A DNA stretch of 64,000 nucleotides from Senegalia massiliensis. Its GTDB lineage: Bacteria > Bacillota > Clostridia > Tissierellales > SIT17. Position numbers and translations under genes: made by a program. Positions 28,601 through 37,461 of the stretch are shown here, in pieces. The notes below the pieces were generated by a model that was not told the DNA's origin, made no database searches, and worked only from the letters and a program-made list of their open reading frames with translations. How positions within the stretch are numbered: position 1 is the first letter of the stretch; every line of letters begins with the position of its first letter. The stretch is from positions 1,459,241 to 1,523,240 of the forward strand of contig NZ_LR130785.1 in NCBI RefSeq assembly GCF_900626135.1. The letters run 5' to 3'.

Positions 28601-29480
28601 ATCAGGTTTTATAACAATAATTGGTAGACCAAATGTAGGTAAATCTACATTATTAAATAATATAATAGGAGAAAAAATTTCTATAATATCAGATAAACCT
28701 CAAACTACAAGAAATAAAATACAATTTATACATACTACAAAAACAAGTCAAATGATTTTTGTAGATACTCCAGGTATTCATAAACCTAAAAACAAATTAG
28801 GAGAATTTATGAATAAAGAAGTTTCTCTAGCATTAGAAGATATGGATGTATTAGTTTGGATAGTAGATGATAGTATGGAAATAGGACCAGGAGATAGTAG
28901 AATATTAAAGTCACTTGAAGATATCCATATGCCTAAAATATTAGTAATAAATAAAATTGATAAATTAACCAATGAAGAAGTTGATAAATTAATAGAAAAA
29001 TATAATAGTAAACATAATTTCGAATATATAATTCCTATTTCTGCAAAAAAGGGAAAGAATGTTGATACTTTAATTAAAAATATAGAAAGATTGCTTCCTG
29101 AAGGACCTAAATATTATCCAGGAGATATGATAACAGATCAGCAAGAAAGAATTATAATATCGGAAATTGTAAGAGAAAAAACACTAAGATATTTAAATGA
29201 GGAAGTTCCTCATGGGATAGCTGTAGAAACAACAATGATGAAAGAAAGAAAAGATAAAAATATAATTGATATTCACTCTACAATTTATTGTGAAAAAGAC
29301 TCACATAAGGGTATAATAATAGGTAAGGGTGGCAGAAAACTTAAAGGCATAGGAAAAAGTGCAAGAGAAGATATAGAAAGATTTTTAAATCTAAAAGTTA
29401 ATCTTCAACTTTGGGTAAAAGTTAATAAAAACTGGCGTGAAAAAGAAAACTTAGTTAAACGTATGGGATATAAAAGGTAA
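28590..29480 (+). CDS. era: Ribosome-assembly GTPase Era
   Basis: Era binds the 3' end of 16S rRNA during 30S maturation. The G1 motif GRPNVGKS is at residues 12-19, followed by DTPG and NKID. A C-terminal KH domain contains GIIIGKGGRKLKGIG. The ATG at 28590 is nine bases after AAAGG. An ATG nine bases upstream has no room for a ribosome binding site. The length is 296 residues. Confidence 0.97.
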   Translation: MKFKSGFITIIGRPNVGKSTLLNNIIGEKISIISDKPQTTRNKIQFIHTTKTSQMIFVDTPGIHKPKNKLGEFMNKEVSLALEDMDVLVWIVDDSMEIGPGDSRILKSLEDIHMPKILVINKIDKLTNEEVDKLIEKYNSKHNFEYIIPISAKKGKNVDTLIKNIERLLPEGPKYYPGDMITDQQERIIISEIVREKTLRYLNEEVPHGIAVETTMMKERKDKNIIDIHSTIYCEKDSHKGIIIGKGGRKLKGIGKSAREDIERFLNLKVNLQLWVKVNKNWREKENLVKRMGYKR

Positions 29481-29572
29481 AAATAAACAAATATTATTTA
29501 CACTATTTACATTGTATAATCTTATTCTATCACCATAAAATATAAATATACTAAAATATGGGGAGGATTATA

Positions 29573-29716
29573 ATGTTAAGAAATGATATGTGGAAAATAT
29601 TTGAAGCTACTGGAAAAATAGATGCGTACTTATATTGTAAAATTGATAGTGATAACAAAGAAAAAATAGAAAATAAAACTTTTAAAAGCAAGTTAGAAAG
29701 TGATTTACACAGTTAA
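29573..29716 (+). CDS. yqzL: YqzL-like small protein
   Basis: This 47-residue protein lies between era and recO, where Bacillus has yqzL. The N-terminal pattern MWKIFEATGKIDAYL matches the YqzL family in outline (W-x-x-F-x-x-T-G-x-I-x-A-Y-L); the C-terminal half is more charged. A strong GGGGAGG site precedes the ATG. A TATAAT at 29515-29520 could be a promoter -10, but no good -35 was seen. Its function is unknown. Confidence 0.8.
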   Translation: MLRNDMWKIFEATGKIDAYLYCKIDSDNKEKIENKTFKSKLESDLHS

Positions 29717-29736
29717 TGCAAGTTAGAGGTGACTAA

Positions 29737-30480
29737 ATGTTATTTAAGGTTCAAGGGATAGTATTAAAAGCAATCAATTTTAATGATTGGGACAAAATAC
29801 TTACTATATATACAAAACAACATGGTAAAATACAAGCTATTGCAAAAGGTGTAAGACGACCTAAAAGTAAAAATATATCATCAACACAAGTATTTTCATT
29901 AAGTGAATTCATATTATATAAAGGAAAAAAATTATATAATTTAAATCAAAGTGAAACTATTAAATCTTACTATCCTTTGAGAGATAATTTAGAAAAGTTA
30001 TCCTATGCTTCATATATATTAGAATTAACTAATGCTGGTTTAATTGAGGAAGAAACAAATACAAAGATATTTGAACTTTTACTTAAAACTTTAGATATAA
30101 TAGTAGAAGAAGAAAAATATGATCAAATTACTAGAGCATTTGAATTGAAGTTTATATCTTATTTAGGATATAGACCCCACTTAATAAATTGTGTAAATTG
30201 TCATAAAGATTTAGATAATAATATAAGATTTAGTGTAATAAATAGTGGAGCATTATGTAATGAATGTAAATCTACAGATAGATATTCAAAAAAATTAGAT
30301 ATACAAACTTTAAATATAATGAAGTTTTTGTTGTTTACTTCTTATGAAGAAATTTTAAATATAGATATAGATAAAAATACATTAAAAAATATAGGAGAAA
30401 TAATGTTATTATTTATATCTAAAAATCTAGATAAAACAAATTTTAAATCTTTAAATTTCATAAATTCATTAAACATATAA
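29737..30480 (+). CDS. recO: DNA repair protein RecO
   Basis: RecO loads RecA and anneals strands during recombinational repair with RecR. The 247-residue protein has an N-terminal OB-fold (GIVLKAINFNDWDKI) and a C-terminal zinc finger of four cysteines (CVNC and CNEC). It lies in the conserved era-yqzL-recO-glyQS order. Confidence 0.94.
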   Translation: MLFKVQGIVLKAINFNDWDKILTIYTKQHGKIQAIAKGVRRPKSKNISSTQVFSLSEFILYKGKKLYNLNQSETIKSYYPLRDNLEKLSYASYILELTNAGLIEEETNTKIFELLLKTLDIIVEEEKYDQITRAFELKFISYLGYRPHLINCVNCHKDLDNNIRFSVINSGALCNECKSTDRYSKKLDIQTLNIMKFLLFTSYEEILNIDIDKNTLKNIGEIMLLFISKNLDKTNFKSLNFINSLNI

Positions 30481-30500
30481 ATAACATGGAGGTGTTTTAA

Positions 30501-30962
30501 GTGGAAATAAGTTTAGAAAAAATTGACACAATAAGAGAGCGTACAGGTGTAAGTTATAAAGAGGCAAAGGAATCACTTGAAAGAAATGGTGGAAATGTTG
30601 TAGATGCATTGGTTGAAATTGAAAATAGTGAAAAAGATGATGGATTTAATTTTAATCAAAAAAGTGAAGAAATAATAGCAACTCTAAAAGAAACAGTTAA
30701 AAAAGGAAATGTAACTAAGATAATATTAGAAAGGGATGGAGAAACTATGATGAATATCCCTGTGACAGCAGGTGCAATAGGAGCTGTTCTTGCTCCCCAA
30801 CTTTCAGCACTTGGTATAGCAGCAGCTATGATATCTAAAACAACTATTAAAATAGTAAAAGAAGATGGAGAAATTGTTAGCTTAAATAAATTAGCTGGTG
30901 ATACTATGAATAAATTCATGGGAAAAGGCAAAAAAAATAAAACTGAAACTACTGGAGAATAA
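30501..30962 (+). CDS. DUF4342 protein with UBA-like N-terminus
   Basis: The role is unknown. The N-terminal 40 residues (IDTIRERTGVSYKEAKESL) look like the UBA/EF-Ts N-terminal fold. The rest is DUF4342, with a central hydrophobic stretch (about 85-115, IPVTAGAIGAVLAPQLSALG) that could insert into or lie on a membrane. The start is GTG at 30501 after GGAGGTG. It is found next to recO/glyQ in many Clostridia. Confidence 0.85.
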   Translation: MEISLEKIDTIRERTGVSYKEAKESLERNGGNVVDALVEIENSEKDDGFNFNQKSEEIIATLKETVKKGNVTKIILERDGETMMNIPVTAGAIGAVLAPQLSALGIAAAMISKTTIKIVKEDGEIVSLNKLAGDTMNKFMGKGKKNKTETTGE

Positions 30963-31029
30963 TATAAAAAAGAAGATCATATTGACAATATGCTGAGTTT
31001 CTGGTAGATTATTATAATATAACACTTTT

Positions 31030-31215
31030 TGCTATGAAGAGGATTAGTAAATTAACTGTATTATAAAAGCGATTCAGGGATGGTGTTAGCCTGAAATAAT
31101 ACATTAATTGAAGGCACCTCTGAGCAACTATTTAAGTGGGTACATTTGTACCAAATAGGGTGGAACCGCGGAACTAACCTTTCGTCCCTATATAGGGATG
31201 AGGGGTATTTTTATT
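31030..31215 (+). promoter_or_regulatory. T-box riboswitch, glycine-specific, upstream of glyQS
   Basis: The T-box sequence AGGGTGGAACCGCG is at 31157-31170. Stem I closes with AGAGG near 31040 and CCTCT near 31117-31121. The specifier loop GAAGGCACC has the codon GGC (glycine) at 31113-31115. The terminator stem is 31178-31188 with 31195-31205, followed by TATTTTTATT. In the antiterminator, AGGG (31157-31160) can pair with CCCT (31186-31189). Uncharged tRNA-Gly should therefore allow read-through into glyQS. A promoter-like TTGACA lies at 30982-30987, with candidate -10 elements at 31006-31011 or 31013-31018. Confidence 0.96.
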
Positions 31216-31242
31216 GTCTGAAAAGAAGAAGGAGGAGTTAAA

Positions 31243-32118
31243 TTGTATTTACAAGACCTTATGTTAAAATTACAAAAATACTGGGGAGAAAAAGGATGCA
31301 TTATAATGCAAGCTTATGATGTGGAAAAGGGTGCTGGCACAATGAATCCCAATACATTTTTAAGGGCGTTAGGACCTGAACCATGGCAAGTGGTGTATGT
31401 AGAGCCTTCAAGAAGACCTGCAGATGCAAGATATGGTGAAAATCCAAATAGAGTATATCAACATCATCAGTTACAAGTAATTATTAAACCTTCTCCAGAG
31501 GACATACAAGAATTATACTTAGAAAGTTTAAAAGTTATAGGAATAGACCCATTAAAACATGATATTAGATTTGTAGAAGATAATTGGGAAGCACCTACAC
31601 TTGGAGCATGGGGCCTTGGTTGGGAAGTTTGGCTTGATGGTATGGAAATAACTCAGTTTACATATTTTCAACAAGTTGGAGGTATAAATTGTGAGCTTGA
31701 ATCAGCTGAATTAACTTATGGATTAGAAAGAATAGCAATGTATCTTCAAGATGTAGATAATATATTTGACATAAATTGGACAAAAGATATTAAGTATGGA
31801 GAAATATTTAAACAAGCAGAATTTGAGCATTCAGTATATAGTTTTGAAAAAGCAAAAAAAGATGTATTATTTAATTTATTTTCAGTATATGAAAATGAAG
31901 CTAAAGCATTAATAGACGAAGGGTTAGTATATCCAGCTTATGATTATGTATTAAAGTGCTCACATGCATTTAATATATTAGATGCAAGAGGTGCAATTTC
32001 AGTAACTGAAAGAACTGGATATATATCAAGAGTAAGAAATTTAGCAAGACTCATTGCCTCTAAATATATAGAAAAAAGAGAAGCATTAGGATTTCCATTG
32101 TTAAAGGAGGAAAAATAA
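31243..32118 (+). CDS. glyQ: Glycyl-tRNA synthetase alpha subunit
   Basis: This is the catalytic subunit of the heterotetrameric bacterial glycyl-tRNA synthetase. The 291-residue protein has [32 protein letters not shown] and the class II motif region. The start is TTG at 31243 after AAGGAGGAG. It is controlled by the T-box just upstream and directly abuts glyS. Confidence 0.98.
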   Translation: MYLQDLMLKLQKYWGEKGCIIMQAYDVEKGAGTMNPNTFLRALGPEPWQVVYVEPSRRPADARYGENPNRVYQHHQLQVIIKPSPEDIQELYLESLKVIGIDPLKHDIRFVEDNWEAPTLGAWGLGWEVWLDGMEITQFTYFQQVGGINCELESAELTYGLERIAMYLQDVDNIFDINWTKDIKYGEIFKQAEFEHSVYSFEKAKKDVLFNLFSVYENEAKALIDEGLVYPAYDYVLKCSHAFNILDARGAISVTERTGYISRVRNLARLIASKYIEKREALGFPLLKEEK

Positions 32119-34194
32119 ATGAGTAAATATCTTTTAGAAATAGGAACAGAAGAAATACCATACAGATTTATGGAAAATACATTAGAACAGATGAAAGATA
32201 ATATGCAAGAGCTATTAAATGAAAATAGAGTTAATTATGAAAAAATATCTACTTTTGGGACACCTAGAAGATTAGTTGTATTTATAGAAGGAATAAGTGA
32301 TATGCAATCTGATTTAGAAGAAACTGTAAAAGGACCATCTAAAAAAATTGCATTTGATGACAATAATAACCCGACAAAAGCACTTTTAGGATTTGCTAGA
32401 GGACAAGGAGTAGATATAGACCGTATAATCATAGATGAATTCAATGGAGAAGAGTATGTATTTGCAAACAAGCATGTAGCAGGAACAAATACAAAAGATA
32501 TTTTAAAGAAAAATATGAGTGATTATATAAAGAAGATTCATTTTCCTAAACCTATGAAATGGGGAGGAAAAAATATAAAGTTTGCAAGACCTATAAGATG
32601 GCTAGTTTCAATATTTAATAGTGAAATAGTAGAGTTTGATTTAGAAGGTATAAAAGGATCTAATATTACTAGAGGTCATAGGTTTTTAGGATCTAACAAT
32701 ATAAAAATTGAAAATACAGATGAGTATTTCACAAAGTTAAAAGAAAATTATGTAATAGTAGATCAAGAAAAAAGAAAAGAGATTATTAAAACTGGTTGTG
32801 TGAAACTGGCTAAAGAAAAAGGCGGAAATCTATTACAAGATGATGAATTATTAGAGGAATTAACTTATATAGTAGAGTACCCAACTCCACTAAGAGGTAG
32901 AATAAAAGAAGAGTATTTGAAATTACCTAAAGAAGTAATAATTACTCCTATGAAAGAACATCAAAGATATTATCCAGTAATAGATGATAAAGGTAATTTA
33001 TTACCATATTTTATAGCAGTTAGAAATGGTAACTCAGAGCATATTGATATAGTTACAAAAGGTAATGAAAAAGTATTGGATGCAAGACTTGAAGATGCAA
33101 AATTCTTCTACAATGAAGATGTAAGAAGACCACTTGAAGAATATGTAGATAGTTTAAAAACAATTGTATATCAAGAAAAACTTGGTACAATATTTGATAA
33201 AACACAAAGAATAAACGAATTATCTATAGATATAGCAAAAGAGTTAGATCTAGGGGAAGAAACAGAAGAGAATATAGACAGAGCAAGTTTACTATCTAAA
33301 GCAGATTTAGTAACTAAAATGGTAAATGAGTTTACAGAACTTCAAGGTATAATGGGAAGAGAATATGCAAAAATAGCAGGAGAAAATGAAATAATAAGTC
33401 TAGCTATATATGAACATTATTTACCTAGATTTGCAGGAGACAGTCTTCCAACTACAACAGCAGGGGCAATTATTAGTATATCAGATAAATTAGATAGTAT
33501 CTGTGGTGGTTTTGCTATAGGAATGAAACCATCAGGAAGTCAAGATCCATATGGATTTAGAAGACTTGCTTTAGGGATAATCAATATAATATTAGATAAA
33601 AATTTAGATTTATCACTAAATAGCGCCATAGATGATTCTCTTAGAATATATATTGAAAATGAATTATATTTTGATGTTGACAAAGTGAAGTGTCAAATAA
33701 TGGAGTTCTTTAATGTGAGAATCAAAAATATGTTCATAGATAAAGGAATAAGATATGATATAATAGATGCTGTAATAAGTACTGGTAATGATAATATTAC
33801 AGATATGGAAGTAAGAATAGAGCAACTAGATAAATGGAGTAAAAATGAAGATGTAGAAGAGATATTGGCTGCATTTAATAGAGTTTCAAAAATAGCTGAG
33901 AAAGCAGAAACTAATGAAATATCTGTAGACTTATTAAAGGAAGAAAAAGAAAAATCATTATATGAAAAATATATTGAAATAAAAACAGAAGTACATGAAA
34001 ACATACAAGAAAAAGAGTATTATGAAGCTATAGAAAAAGTAGCAGAATTAAGAAATCCAATCGATGAGTTTTTTGATAATGTAATGGTTATGGTAGATGA
34101 TGAATTGATAAAAAATAATAGACTTGCTTTAATTAAGAGCATATATAATATGATGCTTGAAGTTTGTGACTTATCTAAGATCTCAAGAGATTAA
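32119..34194 (+). CDS. glyS: Glycyl-tRNA synthetase beta subunit
   Basis: The beta subunit recognises tRNA-Gly and contains an HD-like domain and a C-terminal anticodon-binding domain. The 691-residue protein starts with LLEIGTEEIPYRFM, a family signature, and has RGHRFLG and MKEHQRYYPV further in. The ATG directly follows the glyQ stop, with AAGGAGG within the glyQ end. Confidence 0.97.
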   Translation: MSKYLLEIGTEEIPYRFMENTLEQMKDNMQELLNENRVNYEKISTFGTPRRLVVFIEGISDMQSDLEETVKGPSKKIAFDDNNNPTKALLGFARGQGVDIDRIIIDEFNGEEYVFANKHVAGTNTKDILKKNMSDYIKKIHFPKPMKWGGKNIKFARPIRWLVSIFNSEIVEFDLEGIKGSNITRGHRFLGSNNIKIENTDEYFTKLKENYVIVDQEKRKEIIKTGCVKLAKEKGGNLLQDDELLEELTYIVEYPTPLRGRIKEEYLKLPKEVIITPMKEHQRYYPVIDDKGNLLPYFIAVRNGNSEHIDIVTKGNEKVLDARLEDAKFFYNEDVRRPLEEYVDSLKTIVYQEKLGTIFDKTQRINELSIDIAKELDLGEETEENIDRASLLSKADLVTKMVNEFTELQGIMGREYAKIAGENEIISLAIYEHYLPRFAGDSLPTTTAGAIISISDKLDSICGGFAIGMKPSGSQDPYGFRRLALGIINIILDKNLDLSLNSAIDDSLRIYIENELYFDVDKVKCQIMEFFNVRIKNMFIDKGIRYDIIDAVISTGNDNITDMEVRIEQLDKWSKNEDVEEILAAFNRVSKIAEKAETNEISVDLLKEEKEKSLYEKYIEIKTEVHENIQEKEYYEAIEKVAELRNPIDEFFDNVMVMVDDELIKNNRLALIKSIYNMMLEVCDLSKISRD

Positions 34195-34210
34195 TAAGAG
34201 AAGTAAAGAG

Positions 34211-34855
34211 GTGAGAGGTATAAAACTTTCAGATAGGCAAGAAAAGATAATTGAAATTGTAAAAGAGAATGAACCTATAACTAGTGAGGCTATTGCTAAA
34301 AGGTTGAAACTAACTAGAGCTACATTAAGACCAGATTTATCTATTCTTACTATGAGTGGAATACTTGATGCAAGACCTAAAGTTGGATATTTTTATTCAG
34401 GTAAGTCAGATATAAATATATTTCGAGATAAAATAGAATCTATAAAAGTAGGAGAAATTAAATCTTTACCAACTGTAGTTGATGAAGAAACATCTGTATA
34501 TGATGCCATAGTAACTCTTTTTATAGATGACGTAGGTAGTATATTTGTTACCTCAGAAGGATATTTAACTGGCATAATATCTAGAAAAGATTTACTCAAA
34601 AGTGCTATTGGTGGCGTTGATATAGAAAAGGTACCAGTTGCTGTAATAATGAGCAGGATGCCTAATATAGTATATTTGGAAGAAAAAGAATCTGTCCTTG
34701 AAGCAGCAGTGAAAATTATTGAGCATGAAGTTGATAGTCTTCCAATTGTGGAAATAAATACAGATAGTACAGATGATAAAAAATTTAAAGTTGTAGGAAA
34801 AATATCCAAAACAAATATAACTAAATTATTTGTAGATTTAGGGATAGAAAATTAA
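34211..34855 (+). CDS. ccpN: CcpN-like HTH/CBS transcriptional repressor
   Basis: In Bacillus, CcpN represses gluconeogenic genes on glucose. The protein has an N-terminal winged helix (SEAIAKRLKLTRATLRPDLS) and two CBS domains (about 80-215), probably sensing nucleotides. The GTG at 34211 is the last canonical start, but its GAGGTGA looks like the ribosome binding site of an ATA codon at 34220. Starting there gives (M)KLSDRQEK and 211 residues, close to the Bacillus length. It is followed by yqfL, as in Bacillus. Confidence 0.9.
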   Translation: MRGIKLSDRQEKIIEIVKENEPITSEAIAKRLKLTRATLRPDLSILTMSGILDARPKVGYFYSGKSDINIFRDKIESIKVGEIKSLPTVVDEETSVYDAIVTLFIDDVGSIFVTSEGYLTGIISRKDLLKSAIGGVDIEKVPVAVIMSRMPNIVYLEEKESVLEAAVKIIEHEVDSLPIVEINTDSTDDKKFKVVGKISKTNITKLFVDLGIEN

Positions 34856-34867
34856 AGGTGGGATTAT

Positions 34868-35683
34868 ATGGAGAAATCAATGGTAACATACGTATTATCT
34901 GACTCTATTGGTGAAACAGCAGAAGAAGTTGCAGAAGCAGCAATAAGTCAATTTAACTCTGGTAATTTTGAAATGAGAAGATTTCCATATATAACTGAAA
35001 AAGAACAAATAATAGAGATTTTAGAAGAAGCAAAAGAAGAGAATAGTATAATATTATTTACTATAGTAGTAGAAGAGCTAAGAAGGTTTTTAATAGAAAA
35101 ATCTCATGAATATAATATAAAAGCAGTTGATATAATGGAACCTATACTAAATGCAATAGAATCTGTAGTAAACATAAAACCAAAAAGAGAACCAGGGTTA
35201 ATAAGGAAACTAGACGAAAATTATTTTCAAAAAGTAGCAGCAGTAGAATTTGCAGTTAAATATGATGATGGAAAAGATGCAAGAGGCATAAAAAAGGCTG
35301 ATATAGTTTTAATAGGTGTTTCTAGAACTTCTAAAACTCCTTTAAGTATGTATTTAGCACATAAGAATATGAAAGTTGCAAATATTCCTCTATTACCTGA
35401 AGTAAAAGCTCCAAAAGAATTATATGAAATAAATCCAAAGAAAATAATAGGTTTGACAGCAAATCCAATTAAGTTAAATGAAATTAGACAAGAAAGATTA
35501 AAGTCTTTAGGGTTAAATAATACAGCTAATTATGCTAGTATGGAAAGAATATTAAGAGAAATTGAATATGCTGAAGAATTAATGAAAGATTTAGGGTGTC
35601 AGATTATAGATGTATCGAATAAAGCAGTAGAAGAAACAGCAGGAGTTATATTAGAGCTATTAAGAGAAAATAATAATAATTAA
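34868..35683 (+). CDS. yqfL: PPDK/PEP synthase regulatory protein (DUF299)
   Basis: This bifunctional kinase/pyrophosphorylase family switches pyruvate phosphate dikinase or PEP synthase off and on. The P-loop-like GVSRTSKT is at residues 150-157. VLSDSIGETAE near the start and GLTANPIKL further on are family signatures. The 271-residue protein starts at an ATG 12 bp after the ccpN-like gene. The pair links glycolytic state to PEP synthesis. A strong palindromic terminator follows. Confidence 0.94.
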   Translation: MEKSMVTYVLSDSIGETAEEVAEAAISQFNSGNFEMRRFPYITEKEQIIEILEEAKEENSIILFTIVVEELRRFLIEKSHEYNIKAVDIMEPILNAIESVVNIKPKREPGLIRKLDENYFQKVAAVEFAVKYDDGKDARGIKKADIVLIGVSRTSKTPLSMYLAHKNMKVANIPLLPEVKAPKELYEINPKKIIGLTANPIKLNEIRQERLKSLGLNNTANYASMERILREIEYAEELMKDLGCQIIDVSNKAVEETAGVILELLRENNNN

Positions 35684-35720
35684 TAATTAAAGAGGGTTAA
35701 CCCTCTTTAATTATGTTTAT
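35683..35720 (+). terminator. Intrinsic terminator after yqfL
   Basis: A perfect 32-nt palindrome (35683-35714) with a GC-rich core and T-rich flank directly follows the stop codon. Confidence 0.9.
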
Positions 35721-35869
35721 AGAATAATAACTATATTTATGATTAAGTATATATAAATATGGTTATATTTATAGCAAGCATAGAATAATTTCATATAAAT
35801 AGAGGAATTTTATATTTACTTGTCTAATATATATAGTGAAGAGAAAAACATATAGAAAAGAGTGAGAAC

Positions 35870-36874
35870 ATGAATTTAAGAGAAAAAAGTCAAATGTTAG
35901 AACAAGAAATTTTATCTCCTAAAGCTACTTTAAGCATGGACTCAAAAGGTAGAGAACGAGAAGAAAAAGAATGTGACATTAGAACAGCATTTCAAAGAGA
36001 TCGTGATAGAATAACTCACTCAAAAGCTTTTAGACGATTAAAACATAAAACTCAAGTTTTTTTATCACCTGAAGGAGATCATTATAGAACAAGACTTACA
36101 CATACCCTTGAAGTTTCACAAATAATTAGAACAATTTCAAGGGCTTTAAGTTTAAATGAAGATCTATCAGAAGCAATAGCTTTAGGTCATGATTTAGGTC
36201 ATACTCCATTTGGACATACAGGTGAAAGAGTATTAAATAGATTGAATCCAAAGGGCTTTAACCATAATGAACAGAGTCTTAGAGTTGTTTCATTTTTGGA
36301 AACAAGAAAAAGAGATGAAAAAGGATTAAATTTGACTTATGAAGTTAAAGATGGAATATTAAATCATACAGGTGAATTAAAAGCTAACACATTAGAAGGA
36401 CAATTGTTGAAATACTGCGATAGAATAGCATATATAAATCATGATATTGATGATGCTATGAGAGCAGGAATATTAGGAAAAGAAGATTTACCTAAAGATT
36501 GTATTGATATACTAGGTAAAACACATGGTGAAAGAATAAATACTATGATTGTAGATATAATCCAAAATAGTATGAGTAATGATTTTATAAAAATGAGTAA
36601 ACAAATAGAATTTTATACAAATAAATTACGTGAATTTATGTTTGAAAGGGTATATTTAAATAAAAAGGCTAAAAAAGAAGAAGGTAAAGCAGAATATATA
36701 ATTGAACAATTATATAAATATTATATTAAAAACTCAAAAAAAATTCCTTTAGAATTCAGAAAAAATGTAGGAGACAAAGAAGATATAGTTTCAGATTATA
36801 TAGCTGGTATGACTGATAGATACGCCATTAAAACATTTAATAATATATTTGTACCATCCCCTTGGCATAAATAA
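35870..36874 (+). CDS. dgt: Deoxyguanosinetriphosphate triphosphohydrolase-like HD protein
   Basis: This HD-domain hydrolase cleaves dNTPs to deoxynucleosides and triphosphate. The HD motif includes RLTHTLEVSQI and ALGHDLGHTPFGHTGE, and RAFRRLKHKTQV-type sequence comes before it. The 334-residue protein is a normal short-type Dgt. It lies just before yqxD-dnaG-rpoD, as in many Clostridia. The ATG is preceded by GAGTGAGAAC, a weak ribosome binding site. Confidence 0.92.
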   Translation: MNLREKSQMLEQEILSPKATLSMDSKGREREEKECDIRTAFQRDRDRITHSKAFRRLKHKTQVFLSPEGDHYRTRLTHTLEVSQIIRTISRALSLNEDLSEAIALGHDLGHTPFGHTGERVLNRLNPKGFNHNEQSLRVVSFLETRKRDEKGLNLTYEVKDGILNHTGELKANTLEGQLLKYCDRIAYINHDIDDAMRAGILGKEDLPKDCIDILGKTHGERINTMIVDIIQNSMSNDFIKMSKQIEFYTNKLREFMFERVYLNKKAKKEEGKAEYIIEQLYKYYIKNSKKIPLEFRKNVGDKEDIVSDYIAGMTDRYAIKTFNNIFVPSPWHK

Positions 36875-36907
36875 TTAATAATAATTAATATTTTTTTCGG
36901 AAAAAAT

Positions 36908-36934
36908 GAAGGAATTAAAAGAAAAATGTCGAAT
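36908..36934 (+). promoter_or_regulatory. SigH-type promoter upstream of yqxD-dnaG-rpoD
   Basis: GAAGGAATT (36908-36916), an 11-bp gap and GTCGAAT (36928-36934) match the SigH consensus RnAGGAwWW-N11-12-RnnGAAT at every defined position. In Bacillus subtilis the yqxD-dnaG-sigA operon has a SigH promoter, so the position fits known biology. Confidence 0.82.
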
Positions 36935-36966
36935 TTTATTTAGTAGTAATAAATGAGGAGGATTAA

Positions 36967-37440
36967 ATGAAAATATTAGTTGATTCTGACTCATGTCCTG
37001 TAAAAGATTTAGCTTATAAAATTTCAAGCAAATATAATATTGATATTTTATTCATAACAAGCATATCTCATTATTCTATAAACTCTGAAATAGATAGTTC
37101 TCATTATATATATGTAGATAATTTTTCAGAAGCTGCTGACATAGAAATAATGAATAGACTAGGTGAAGATGATATTGTCATATCTGATGATTATGGACTT
37201 GCTTCTTTAGTATTATCTAAAAAATGTTATTGTATATCTTCTAAAGGATATATATATAATAATGATAATATAAATAGTCTTTTAACTAGAAGATATTTAA
37301 GTAAAGAGCAAAGAAAATTAAATAAAAGAGTAAAATCTACAAATAAAAAGAGAGAAAAAAAAGACAATAAAAAGTTTGAAGAAAAATTTATAAAATTAAT
37401 TTGTTCAATAAGAAGGAATAAGAATTTTTCTGGCGAATAA
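36967..37440 (+). CDS. yqxD: DUF188 family protein (YaiI/YqxD)
   Basis: This is a PIN-like, UPF0178 family protein of unknown function. The 157-residue protein has DSDSCPVKDL at the start, DIVISDDYGLASLVL in the middle and a basic C-terminus. GAGGAGGAT precedes the ATG. It is the first gene of the conserved yqxD-dnaG-rpoD (macromolecular synthesis) operon. Confidence 0.9.
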   Translation: MKILVDSDSCPVKDLAYKISSKYNIDILFITSISHYSINSEIDSSHYIYVDNFSEAADIEIMNRLGEDDIVISDDYGLASLVLSKKCYCISSKGYIYNNDNINSLLTRRYLSKEQRKLNKRVKSTNKKREKKDNKKFEEKFIKLICSIRRNKNFSGE

Positions 37441-37461
37441 ATAAATATGAAGGTGATTTTA

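Noticed and set aside
34393-34809. 138-codon open frame on the - strand
   Set aside because: Antisense to the CBS domains of the CcpN-like gene, with no family features.
36890-36907. T-run/A-run hairpin after dgt as a terminator
   Set aside because: The stem is only A-T pairs with a 3-nt loop and no following U run; too weak to call.
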